Assembly (NCBI GenBank): GCA_963854835.1
Contig: OY978526.1
Location: 58,534,149-58,598,148, forward strand
From: Megamerina dolium
Taxonomy: Eukaryota > Arthropoda > Insecta > Diptera > Megamerinidae
DNA: 64,000 nucleotides
Direction of reading: 5' to 3'
The notes beneath the pieces are model-generated. The model ran no database searches. It saw only the letters and a program-made list of their open reading frames with translations, and had not been told where the DNA came from. Shown here piece by piece: positions 39,205 through 48,884 of the stretch. The position numbers and the translations under genes were made by a program. How positions within the stretch are numbered: position 1 is the stretch's first letter; every line of letters starts with the position of its first letter.

Positions 39205-41852
39205 TTACAGCATATTCAGTGTGTCTTTTCTTTTTAATCGACGATGCCCCTTGCTCAGCAACAATTGCCTAGCAAGGGGATTCGGATGATTGTGTAATTT
39301 TTGAATGTAGCTTCTGCAGAACATTGCAACTTCCTCAGAAATTGTGGATACATTTAAATCTCGATGGATGTTAACGTTCCTCATATACCAAGGCACGTTT
39401 ACAATAATTCGTAGACACTTGGATTGTATTCGCTGCAATTTTTCGATATTAGAGGGAGATTCGGTGCCCCAAAACTGAATACCATAAGTCCAGATTGGTT
39501 TCAGGATTGCTTTATATAATAGCACTTTGTATTCAAGATTCAACTTTGATCTTTTGTGTAACAGCCACCATAACTGATTCATTTTAAGCTTGATCTGAGT
39601 TTTCTTTGCCTCTATGTGATTTTTCCATGTCTGCCTTCTGTCGAGGTGAATACCCAAGTACTTTGTTGAGGAACATTGTGGAACTGATTGGCCATTAATT
39701 TTAAGTGGGGGACATGTATCTAGCCTTAGCGTGAAGGTTACATGTACGCTCTTTGATTCATTGACTTTTATACGCCATTTTGCTAACCAGATTTCGAGAG
39801 AATCGACATGAGTCTGCAGGAGTTTAGTAGCTTCTATGGGGTTAGAGCGAGAGCACAATATTGCCGTATCATCAGCAAAGGTCGATATGAATGTATAGTT
39901 ATTGTTGGGCATATCTGAAGTGTATAAGAGATACAGTAAGGGACCCAAAACGCTTCCTTGAGGAACGCCAGCGTGAATATCCAATGGATTTGTTGTGTAA
40001 TCCTTGTGATGTACGAGAAATTGTCTTTTCGTGAGGTAGCTACTAAGCAATGAGGAGACATTTGCAGGCAGTAATAGTTTGAGTTTGTAAATAAGGCCAT
40101 CGTGCCATACTTTATCGAAAGCTTGAGTGATATCAAGAAAGACAGCTGAGCAATACTTTTTTTCTTCAAAAGTGTTCCTTATCAGAGTTACAATGCGGTG
40201 GACTTGTTCTATTGTGCCGTGCTGTTTTCTAAATCCAAACTGATGTTGAGGAATCAGTTGGTTGAGATTAATAAATGGAGTTATATTCATGACAAGTAGC
40301 TTTTCGAATACTTTAGAAAGTAGAGGCAGGAGGCTGATAGGTCTGTACGATGCAACTTTTGTAGGGTCTTTTCCTGGTTTTGCTATCATAATAATTTTTG
40401 AAGTTTTCCAGCATTTGGGATAGTGTTTAATACGAAGGATAGCATTGAAAATGTGCATCAGATGAATTACTGAAGCCGGAGGTAGCTCTTTTATCATTTT
40501 ACCGGTAATTTTATCTGGACCAGGTGATTTTTTTGGGTTTAAATCTTTATAAATTGCTTTGAATATGTCCTTTTTTTAATTTTGAGCGTTATTGAGCAAG
40601 GTTGAGAAGTTAATATTGGTAATGAGGACTGTGAAGAGGGTGGATTGGGTGTAAACACACTTTTTAGGTGGTTTGCAAAAGCCAAACCCTTCTCATAGTT
40701 GCTTCTGGCCCAATTACCGTCACTCAAACGGATGGGGGAATCAGTGAGAATTGGCCGATTTGATTTTTTTGCTGATTTCCACAAAGAGTAGTCTGACGCT
40801 TCACCAGGTGTTAATTTCGCTATGTGCTCTTCTAACTCTTTGTTGTTTTTATTTTTTAAGGCTTGCTTTAACTTTCGAGTGCAGTGCTGTAGCTGTGTTT
40901 TCAGATTCGGTGATCTGAATTCTTGCCATTGTCTTCGGAGTCTTCTTTTCTGTCTTACTAGCAATTCAATATCGGCTGGTGTGTATGGGCTATAGTTTGA
41001 TTGCTTGCATACCTTTGTGCAGGTGGCTGAGCTGAGAGCTAATGAGAGCAGCTGGTTGAATTTTTCGAGTGCTGAGTCTACATCGTGTCCATTTCTTAAT
41101 ACAGTACTCAGAGGAAGATGGGAATTTATATATTTCTTGAATTTTAACCAGTCTATTTTCTTTCTAACGCAATTGCCTTGGGGGCTTGGTGATTTTATAG
41201 ATATTACCGTGGGTGAGTGGTCAGATGATAGATCATAATTACACTCTGTGGAGATATTTTCCATCTGCAAACCTTTGGCGACTCCAAAGTCTATGAGATC
41301 GGGTATTTTCCTCTTGTCCGTCGGCCAATATGTCGGTTGACCATTTGAAATAACATCGTAGCCGTGGTTAGTGATGATTGAACATAGTCTTTTGCCTTTT
41401 GGAGTTATTAATCGGGAGCCCCAGTGAGTGTGTTTGGCGTTGAAATCGCCAGCAACCAAGAATTTGCTACCAAGAGTTGAGAAAAATTCTTTATATTGCT
41501 GTTCGGTAATACTGTATCTTGGGGGACAGTATATCGCAGATATTACTAGCTTAGAGATGTATTCTTCCAGACATATAGATGTTGCTTGCAAGTAGACGCT
41601 ACTAAAATCTTCAAGAACATGATGTTTTATTCTGCTTTTTATCAATATGGCAGTTCCTCCGCGTGCCTTACCATGCGGATGATTTGTGGTGTACAGTTTG
41701 TAATATGGTATTTGGTAGCAATTTTTGTCAGTGAAATGGGTCTCAGATATCATCATTATGTCGATTTGGCTGGATTCAAGGAATTGAATTAGCTCCAAAC
41801 GGTGCTGACTTAAGCCGTTGGCGTTCCAGTGGCATATCTTGAGACAACTCAT
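39205..41852 (-). pseudogene. LINE copy b ORF2 (endonuclease and reverse transcriptase), one frameshift
   Basis: ORF2 provides the nick and the cDNA synthesis for this LINE. The N-terminal 230 residues are an APE-type endonuclease (KICHWNANGL, SETHFTDKN, AGDFNAKHTHWGS, SSDHSPTVIS). Reverse transcriptase follows: SYRPISLLPLLSKVFEKLL, FLDITQAFDKVWHDGL, AGVPQGSVLGP, the catalytic STFADDTAILC, WRIKVNESKSVHVTF, YLGIHLDRR, and the C-terminal IIVNVPWYMRNVNIHRDLN. The only break is in a T run near 40571-40577, which is one base shorter than in copy c and splits the frame into 41852-40539 and 40497-39205. The ATG at 41850-41852 overlaps the ORF1 stop. Confidence 0.92.
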
Positions 41853-42183
41853 GGTCTGGATAGCAATGTTTGGAGTAACATCGATTGATTTTTCATCATT
41901 TCTTGCATCATTGTTTGCATTGAGTTCATGAATTGGTTCATATTCTGAATCAATGTTTGAAGCAAATGTTCAAGGGTACTTGGCTGTTGGGTGGGCAGTG
42001 AGTGTTTCTGCTCATTATTTACATTGCTTTGTTGGTGTGGGTTTTGTTTTAACACGCTAGCGTATGAATTGGTTTGATTCTTGTTTGGGATTGCAGAGAA
42101 GAATTGTGTTGCATCAATATTATGTCTCTTACTTGAGTTGGCTATCTGAGTTTGCTCAACTGGTTTTAGAGGTTGATTGCTAG
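41849..42183 (-). pseudogene. LINE copy b ORF1, C-terminal remnant
   Basis: About 110 codons remain of the gag-like ORF1, read from the truncation at 42183 through VEQTQIANSSKRHNI to the glutamine/methionine-rich end (MNQFMNSMQTMMQEMMKNQ). The zinc knuckles are lost by truncation. The stop TGA at 41849-41851 shares bases with the ORF2 start. Confidence 0.85.
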
Positions 42184-42403
42184 ACTTGTGACATCACTTT
42201 TTCTGAGTTTTGTCACAGAGTTCTTTTAGAAGCTTTTTCATGGCAAGTTGTTACTGTCGGAAGAATTGCCAATTGCTTGCCGACAGGTGGGTACCGTTCG
42301 AAAGAAAAATCTTTTCGATATTAAATTTGTTATGCATCAGCCGGGTATTGAACCACGACCTACAGATCAGAAGGCGAACACACTAACCACTGAGCTACGG
42401 CAC

Positions 42404-42406
<3 letters not shown>

Positions 42407-42462
<56 letters not shown>
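42407..42462. repeat. (TA)n tract
   Basis: A 56-bp TA run between the SINE head and the gypsy LTR. Confidence 0.95.
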
Positions 42463-42466
<4 letters not shown>

Positions 42467-42894
42467 GAATTCCCGGGTCGAGCACTCCCAATGGCGTAGG
42501 AGTCTCGTCACTTGATCACACAAATAAAAAACTCCTTTACTTATAAAATTAAATGAACATTGCTTAAGTTTATTAAATTCATTTCACAGTGTTGTTAGAT
42601 TATGTTTTAAGCACACAACCGAATAAAATAGTCTAGCTTATGTTTCTTTTAACTACTTTTAAATTATAGCGTCACAAATAAACATAAAAATTAGCGCTTA
42701 CATTTCACTACGCGCACGTCAGTACAACTTCACGTCTACTTGTCTTTTTTTTTTTTCTATCTCAGTGTTGTCCTTCGTCAAATAAAATAAGTGCTGACCT
42801 TCCTAAAATAAAATAGTGTTGTCAACTAATAGTTAAAACGTCCTAAAATATTCGTCCGCTTCTTGTTTGTCTTCCGTCCGTTTGGGCTCCCACA
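42463..42894 (-). repeat. 3' LTR of the gypsy element
   Basis: 432 bp, nearly identical to 48449-48878. On the minus strand it starts TGTGGGAGCCC and ends GGGAATTCTACA. An AATAAA polyadenylation-type signal is on the minus strand at about 42568-42573. Its first 52 bases encode the last 17 residues of gag-pol. Confidence 0.95.
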
Positions 42895-45800
42895 TTCGGC
42901 CATCCTGAAAATGCATTCGACTCGAATGACGGTTCCCACATTTTCATATTTTCGGCAACGGTTATGGTTCGTCTTGGGCCTTCAAAATCTCCAATCTTTT
43001 CGACGGAATAACGTCCGTGATTCATTTTTTCGGTGACTTTGTATGGGCCAAGGAATTTTGGCTTCAACTTTAAATTTTGCCCGAACTGAGTTCGCTTTAT
43101 TGCAACATGTGAACCTATAGGGTAGTCTATTTCAGCTATTCGCTTTGCGTCGTAAGTTTTACGGTTTTCGGCTTGAACTTTGGCTATATTGCGTCTGGCT
43201 TCTTCACGGATAATTTCTCGTTCTGTTTGCAGCTCCTCGACGACAAGTTCGTCCAATATCTTGCGTAAGTCGGCGTTTTCTTTTACTCGCATCTCAACTC
43301 CGGTTAGGATCGCAAAGGGTGAATATTTAGTCGTTCTTGGTGGCGTATTATTTATTATTTGCTGTACGCGGTCAATATGTTTATACCAATTCATCGGCGT
43401 TTCTGCACAAATCTTTGCAAGCATCGGCACTACAATCTTATGCATACGCTCGACTTGACCATTTCCTCGTGGTACCCCTGTCGCTATCATTAGGTGTTGG
43501 ATCGCTTCCTCTACACAATAATCCTCAAATACTTTCGCGGTAAAGGCGGTTCCTCTGTCCGTTATGATCCTTTCGGGATTTCCGAATATCATCGCCTGTT
43601 TTCGTAACTTTTCGACCACTTCCTCAGATCCGGTACTTTTTGTGGGATAGAGCCACACAAACTTCGAAAATGCATCTACTATAACGAGTATGTGATTGTA
43701 CTTCTTGTGTGTCGCCTCCATAGGACCAACATGGTCTATGTGATAAGTGCTTAACGGCTTATCAGCCTTGTAGATAGGACTCAGAAACCCTTCCTTTCGT
43801 CCAGCTTTAGCGTCGGTGATGACGCACTCCACGCAGCTCTTCACTACCGCCACGACCTTGGCATTCAAGTTTGGAATGAAAAAGTCTTTTTCTACAATAT
43901 CTTGGGTCTTCTTAGCTCCAAAGTGGCCTTGCCGGTGCGCAATCTTAATGATTTCTTGTTCCATCGCTGCTGGCACAACAATGAGCTCCTTGCTTGCGTC
44001 TTTGTATAACACGTCATATTTCATGTAGAAATCGTCATAATTTGACTTTTCCAACGCTTTCTTCACCGCACGAATCCAGTCGTCTAGCATTTGGGCGTCT
44101 TTAATCCGATTTCGCAACGAATCCTCCATAATTAGGCAAGCTACTCTACTAAGAGCATCGACGTGCCTCATTTTTTGACCTGAACGATGTTCAATCTCGT
44201 ATTCGAACTGCTGTAGGAACATCGCCCACCTGGAAACTCGTAATGGGACATCCTCTTTCATCATTGTTTTCGTAAACGCATTACAATCCGTTACTATCTT
44301 GAATTTAGATCCTAATACGTAATATCTCCATTTCTTCAGAGCCTCAATAATCGCGAGAACCTCCAGTTCATAAGCACTGTATTTCTGTTCAGCTGGAGTA
44401 GTTTTCCTGCTCATGAATTGAACTGGATGCAACATCTGGTCTTCTGTATCTTTCTGCAAGAGTACTGCTCCATAAGCTATCTTACTGGCGTCTGCATGTA
44501 TTTCTGTCGCTGCCTTTTGATCATAAATTTTGAGCACGGGTGCAGATACGAGCGCTGCTTTCAATTGCTTAAACGCAATTTGCACCTCGTCGCTTATCTC
44601 AAATGTCGCGTTCTTTGCTAAAAGATCAGTCAATGGTTTTACTTTAATTGCATAGTCGGGAATAAATCTTCGAAAGTAAGATGTAAGTCCCAGATAACGC
44701 TGTACACCTTTCTTATCTTTCGGTAACGGAAATTTTCTTATGGCCTTCGTCTTTTCATTAGATATCTTTATCGTTGAGTTTTCGATGATATATCCCAGAA
44801 AGTTTACCTTTCTTTTCAAAAACTGGCATTTTGGCCATTTTATCTGAAGCCCATACTTCTTCGCCACTTCTAATACTCGCTTTAGTTTTCTTATACCTTC
44901 CTCTTCGTCTTGCGCAGGTATTATAATGTCATCCATGTAGATAACTAGTGTACCATCCTGTAAAAGTTCTCGGAAAATAGCAAAAATATATCTGCAGGAT
45001 ACCGCGGGCGAATTCGATATGCCGAAAGGTACATAACGAAACTCAAATTGTCCACTGTGCGTTACAAAGGCTGTGTACTTTCTCGAAGTTGGTTCAATAG
45101 GTACGTGGAAAAATCCATCACGCAAATCAAGCGTGGTATACACCTTTGCCTTCTCTAGCTTTTGCACTACGTCGTCGATAAGAACCATCGGAAAATTATC
45201 GCGCATAATCTTTTTGTTCAACTTCCTAAAGTCACAACAAAGTCGCCTTGAACCATCTTTCTTGGAAACCAACACTACAGGTGAAGCGTACTCAGAAGTA
45301 CTTTGCTGAATTATGCCTGCTCTAAGCCATTCCTCTATTTGTTGGTCAACTGTAATTTGCTCAGCTAATGGTAACCGTCTTGGTCTACTATATACTGGTA
45401 TTTCGTCTGTTAGAATAATTTTCATCTCGACCGGTGATTTACTTGGCTTATCTGGTTTGTAGCTCTCAATTAAACCAACCATCTGTTTCTTAAAATCTGC
45501 TGTTAAATGATCCAGCTCATACGGCATGTCTGAACACAAATCATGAATAGTTGATGCTAAACACATTTGGTTGAACTCTTGTGTTAACTCTTTAAGCCGC
45601 GATAAGTCATTGTCGTCTTTTTGAACTACTACATTTTCCTGCTGGGTATCTATCTCTTTCCTCTTTTTTGCTAAAAACCTAGCCCCTTCTTCTTCAATTA
45701 CCACGTCAACATATTTCAGGATATCGTTCCCGATCAGTGCGGCATATGGAATGTCTCTCTCACGAGCAACGTGGAATGTGATCATTAGGTTAATGCCATC

Positions 45801-46994
45801 AACGTCGATTACCCTCGTAAAGCTGCCTAAAGTTGTAATTTCAGCTCCTCCAATGCCTGTGAAGTTTCTCCTTTGTTTTGTCAATTCGACGTCCCCAAGC
45901 ATCATGAGTGTGTCATACCTGATAACGCAGATGTCACTACCCGTGTCGATTAGAGCGGAGAATTGAAAATCATTAATCGCTAAATCCTTAAACACACGAT
46001 TAGACTTCTCTAACAATGATGTTTTCTTTTCTGCTATGTTTAATGTCAATAGATTGTTTTCTTTTTTAACCTCTTTGATGGTGCCACCTCTACATTCAAA
46101 AGATCTATGTCCTACCTGGTTGCATTTGAAACATTTAAATCCTGCCAGCTTACATTCTTTTGCAACGTGGTCTTGACTTCCACACTTAAAACATTTTAGT
46201 TTGTTGGCCCGTTCGCATAATTTTCGATTTTGTGGTGGTATCGCATTCTGGTGGTTACTTCTAGAGTTTGGTGACTGCTGAAAAGAACCTCGCACCTTCT
46301 CGTAAACTTTTAATTGGCTTTTTAAATCGTCAATCGCTTTCGCCTGGTATAAAACCGCTTTATTTTGTTTTGAATCTGGCACACCCTCAATGAAGTATAC
46401 GATCAAACTTTCTTCGTCTAAATTTATAGTATTACCAATTTCAATCAAATGGTATAAATACTCAAGCATCGTTTCTCCTGATTTTTTACGTCGACTTTGT
46501 AAGATACGGTGAACTTCAATTGCTGACAACCGTTTACCAAATTCTTTAATCAAAGCTGCTTTTAATGAGACCCAATTATTTAGACCAGACTGGCTTCTTA
46601 CGAACGCTTTGGCTGCCGCTTTCAACAATTGTTTACAATAAACAAACTTTTGCAAGTCGTTCCAATTAAGTGTAAGTGCATTTTCTTCGATCCAAGACCT
46701 GACCTCTACATTACCCTCACCAGTGAATGAAACAAGCGCATCCTCAATATCTCGTAGCGTAAAGTGTGACGATGGCGCGTGCACAACTCTAGCACTACTA
46801 GCCTCGACAGCTTCCTCATATACCGACCGATTAGTGTCCATTTCATTCTCATCGCCTACATTTGCAGTCAAACCATAATGTGCTAAAAGTCTTTCCTGCA
46901 GGTCTGTCTTACGTCCAGCTGTACTCAACCCCAACCCCCTTAATTTGTCTTTTAGTCCGTCCACGTTTAACAACAAAATCGCTTGCGCATCCAT
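42843..46994 (-). CDS. gag-pol polyprotein of the gypsy element, intact
   Basis: One frame of 1383 residues encodes all proteins needed for replication. In order: a SAP-like DNA-binding motif (about 9-42: VDGLKDKLRGLGLS, GRKTDLQERLL); gag/capsid (about 75-240); two CCHC zinc knuckles (CFKCGSQDHVAKEC and CFKCNQVGHRSFEC, 269-301); aspartic protease (LIDTGSD, near 350); reverse transcriptase (CCDFRKLN, VPFGISNSP, catalytic YMDD at 686-689); RNase H (HADAS, D834; E of YELEVLA; D903); integrase with an H-H-C-C finger (H1020, H1024, C1054, C1057) and catalytic D1087, D1146, E1182 (D-35-E). No stop or frameshift separates gag from pol. The start is the first ATG after the leader. All key residues are present, so it may be functional. 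Confidence 0.95.
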   Translation of the reverse strand: MDAQAILLLNVDGLKDKLRGLGLSTAGRKTDLQERLLAHYGLTANVGDENEMDTNRSVYEEAVEASSARVVHAPSSHFTLRDIEDALVSFTGEGNVEVRSWIEENALTLNWNDLQKFVYCKQLLKAAAKAFVRSQSGLNNWVSLKAALIKEFGKRLSAIEVHRILQSRRKKSGETMLEYLYHLIEIGNTINLDEESLIVYFIEGVPDSKQNKAVLYQAKAIDDLKSQLKVYEKVRGSFQQSPNSRSNHQNAIPPQNRKLCERANKLKCFKCGSQDHVAKECKLAGFKCFKCNQVGHRSFECRGGTIKEVKKENNLLTLNIAEKKTSLLEKSNRVFKDLAINDFQFSALIDTGSDICVIRYDTLMMLGDVELTKQRRNFTGIGGAEITTLGSFTRVIDVDGINLMITFHVARERDIPYAALIGNDILKYVDVVIEEEGARFLAKKRKEIDTQQENVVVQKDDNDLSRLKELTQEFNQMCLASTIHDLCSDMPYELDHLTADFKKQMVGLIESYKPDKPSKSPVEMKIILTDEIPVYSRPRRLPLAEQITVDQQIEEWLRAGIIQQSTSEYASPVVLVSKKDGSRRLCCDFRKLNKKIMRDNFPMVLIDDVVQKLEKAKVYTTLDLRDGFFHVPIEPTSRKYTAFVTHSGQFEFRYVPFGISNSPAVSCRYIFAIFRELLQDGTLVIYMDDIIIPAQDEEEGIRKLKRVLEVAKKYGLQIKWPKCQFLKRKVNFLGYIIENSTIKISNEKTKAIRKFPLPKDKKGVQRYLGLTSYFRRFIPDYAIKVKPLTDLLAKNATFEISDEVQIAFKQLKAALVSAPVLKIYDQKAATEIHADASKIAYGAVLLQKDTEDQMLHPVQFMSRKTTPAEQKYSAYELEVLAIIEALKKWRYYVLGSKFKIVTDCNAFTKTMMKEDVPLRVSRWAMFLQQFEYEIEHRSGQKMRHVDALSRVACLIMEDSLRNRIKDAQMLDDWIRAVKKALEKSNYDDFYMKYDVLYKDASKELIVVPAAMEQEIIKIAHRQGHFGAKKTQDIVEKDFFIPNLNAKVVAVVKSCVECVITDAKAGRKEGFLSPIYKADKPLSTYHIDHVGPMEATHKKYNHILVIVDAFSKFVWLYPTKSTGSEEVVEKLRKQAMIFGNPERIITDRGTAFTAKVFEDYCVEEAIQHLMIATGVPRGNGQVERMHKIVVPMLAKICAETPMNWYKHIDRVQQIINNTPPRTTKYSPFAILTGVEMRVKENADLRKILDELVVEELQTEREIIREEARRNIAKVQAENRKTYDAKRIAEIDYPIGSHVAIKRTQFGQNLKLKPKFLGPYKVTEKMNHGRYSVEKIGDFEGPRRTITVAENMKMWEPSFESNAFSGWPNVGAQTDGRQTRSGRIF

Positions 46995-47456
46995 AACTTA
47001 TTTAATTTCACAATACAAATTAAATAAACCATATTGATAATAAAGATTAAATCAATAAAAGTAAAATACGTATGTATATAAAATATATTTCAAAATTGAA
47101 TTTGTCTTCGTCTTTGTTTACTTTTATCTTCTTGCTTTAGCCTTTTCACTTAAATTAATTATAATCTTTTGCTCCTATCAAATAACTAAAGCAAATAGTG
47201 GTACATTTGTTAGAATTAAATTAATCAAAAGATAAAGCTTTAGTTCAATTCAATGCTTTGACAAATTTCTTTGAGCAACGTTTTTTTTTTTTTTTTAATA
47301 TCTTAAAATATCTCTTTCTTTTTTTTTTTTTTTTTTGGTGTTCTCTTTACTTTTACTTCGTAAACAAACTTCAATCTGTTTTGAACTTTTGATAGTAATA
47401 AAGTTTTAACTTTCCGAATTTTCAATTGAAAATTCCTTCTTTTACTCTTTTTCCTT

Positions 47457-47640
47457 AGCAACTTTTGTCACTCTGCTTTAAACATGTTTCAGCAACATTC
47501 GTTACTCTTCTTAATTTCAGCAACTTTCGTCACTCTTCACAACTAGCAACATTCGTTACTCTTCACAATATCAGCAACTTACGTCACTCTTCACAAGCTA
47601 GCAACCTACGTTACTCTTCTAACATTCAGTAACTTCACAA
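47457..47640 (-). repeat. alternating 27-bp repeat array in the gypsy leader
   Basis: On the plus strand, units begin AGCAAC at 47457, 47491, 47519, 47545, 47573 and 47600, with a partial AGTAAC at 47628. Odd units read GTCACTC and even units GTTACTC, so the real period is a dimer of about 54 bp. On the minus strand the odd units carry a GAGTGACGWAAG-like core. Confidence 0.88.
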
Positions 47641-47932
47641 ATTATCTTAGTTTCATTTTCCTAGCAAAACATTTTTTTTTTTTTTTTTTTGCTCTTCTTT
47701 CATCTTTTCCTTTTCAACATTAACTTTTCTGTTTCTAGCAATTTCTCTTGCTCTTCTTTCAATTTTCACAATTGTAAAATCTTTTTGCAACACAAAATCT
47801 ACAAATATATTTCAAAAAAAAAATAAGGCTGCTTACGGACATTTTTCCAACTGCTGTATGGTGGTTGTTTTACACATCTTCTGCCGCTCACTGCTGTCGT
47901 CTAATGCTCTTCGCTCTCAGATGTCGCTATGA

Positions 47933-47940
47933 TGACGTCA
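47933..47940. promoter_or_regulatory. perfect TGACGTCA palindrome
   Basis: An exact CRE-type site (CREB/ATF consensus) in the gypsy leader, 290 bp from the repeat array whose units contain the related half site TGACG. Function is not shown by sequence alone. Confidence 0.45.
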
Positions 47941-48428
47941 TATGTTTTCAATCGCATTAGAATTTTGCTGTATACGTCGTTCTTCTTTTTCACACATGTG
48001 ATATTCTTCATCTATTAATGGCGTCACTGCTGTTCGCTGATTTCTGCTTTGCGCGTTTGGCTATGCGCTTCTATCGCTATGATTCGATGTCTTCATGTGC
48101 TCTCTCTTTCACTGCTGCTTCTTTATGCATAACGGCATTTTCAAATTTGTAACTGCTATTGCGGTAAATTCTCAGCGTCTGTCTGTGGAGTCTCAACTTT
48201 TATAAAATATGCATGCATGTACATGTGTAATGGCTTGATGGCGATTTTTTTTTTTTTTGTTTTTTTGCACATGTACGGCACAAAAGTTTATAAATTTTTC
48301 ACAACTTCTTTCTTTAACGTTTTAGCGCGTAATGTTTACTGTTCTGCTTTCATTAATAAAACTTCAGACACTTATCCACATTTCAGTAAATTTTCTTTAA
48401 ATTTTCGACTCTTTGTCGTCGGCTTATT

Positions 48429-48444
48429 CTCGGTCGAGCCCCCA
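48429..48444 (-). promoter_or_regulatory. primer-binding site of the gypsy element, tRNA-Pro-like
   Basis: On the minus strand, TGGGGGCTCGACCGAG starts four bases after the 5' LTR. The first ten bases equal the well-known proline-tRNA primer-binding site (TGGGGGCTCG), and it starts with the TGG expected opposite a CCA end. Confidence 0.65.
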
Positions 48445-48448
48445 AATT

Positions 48449-48878
48449 TGTAGGATTCCCGGGTCGAGCACTCCCAATGGCGTAGGAGTCTCGTCACTTG
48501 ATCACACAAATAAAAAACTCCTTTACTTATAAAATTAAATGAACATTGCTTAAGTTTATTAAATTCATTTCACAGTGTTGTTAGATTATGTTTTAAGCAC
48601 ACAACCGAATAAAATAGTCTAGCTTATGTTTCTTTTAACTACTTTTAAATTATAGCGTCACAAATAAACATAAAAATTAGGGCTTACATTTCACTACGCG
48701 CACGTCAGTACAACTTCACGTCTACTTGTCTTTTTTTTTTCTATCTCAGTGTTGTCCTATGTCAAATAAAATAAGTGCTGACCTTCCTAAAATAAAATAG
48801 TGTTGTCAACTAATAGTTAAAACGTCCTAAAATATTCGTCCGCTTCTTGTTTGTCTTTCGTCCGTTTGGGCTCCCACA
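48449..48878 (-). repeat. 5' LTR of the gypsy element
   Basis: 430 bp, TG...CA boundaries; it matches the LTR at 42463-42894 except for five substitutions and a T run shorter by two. Confidence 0.95.
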
Positions 48879-48884
48879 TATATA

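Larger units (their letters stand above)
39050..42183 (-). mobile_element. jockey-type LINE copy b, 5'-truncated inside ORF1
   Basis: It begins with poly(A) on the minus strand (T run 39050-39064) and breaks off at 42183 in ORF1, where copy c continues. The SINE sequence resumes with a repeated ACTTGT. It is 3134 bp long and very close in sequence to copy c (56681-60743). Confidence 0.92.
46995..48428 (-). other. untranslated leader of the gypsy element
   Basis: This 1.4-kb segment between the primer-binding site and the gag start has no long frame. It contains several pure T runs (about 47281-47297, 47318-47336, 47671-47690, 48246-48265), the repeat array at 47457-47640 and a palindromic TGACGTCA at 47933-47940. 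A leader this long and structured suggests packaging or regulatory function. Confidence 0.7.
42463..48878 (-). mobile_element. complete Ty3/gypsy-type LTR retrotransposon
   Basis: A 6416-bp element bounded by two direct LTRs (42463-42894 and 48449-48878) that start TG and end CA. On the minus strand the order is 5' LTR, primer-binding site, a 1.45-kb leader, one gag-pol frame and 3' LTR. There is no envelope gene. The LTRs differ at five positions plus a 2-bp T-run length change, about 98.8% identity, so the insertion is young. It sits in TA-repeat DNA, so the target duplication cannot be told apart from the repeat. Confidence 0.95.

Noticed and set aside
42463..48878. Endogenous retrovirus with an envelope gene
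   Set aside because: The gag-pol frame ends inside the 3' LTR and there is no further coding space, so the element is a plain LTR retrotransposon.
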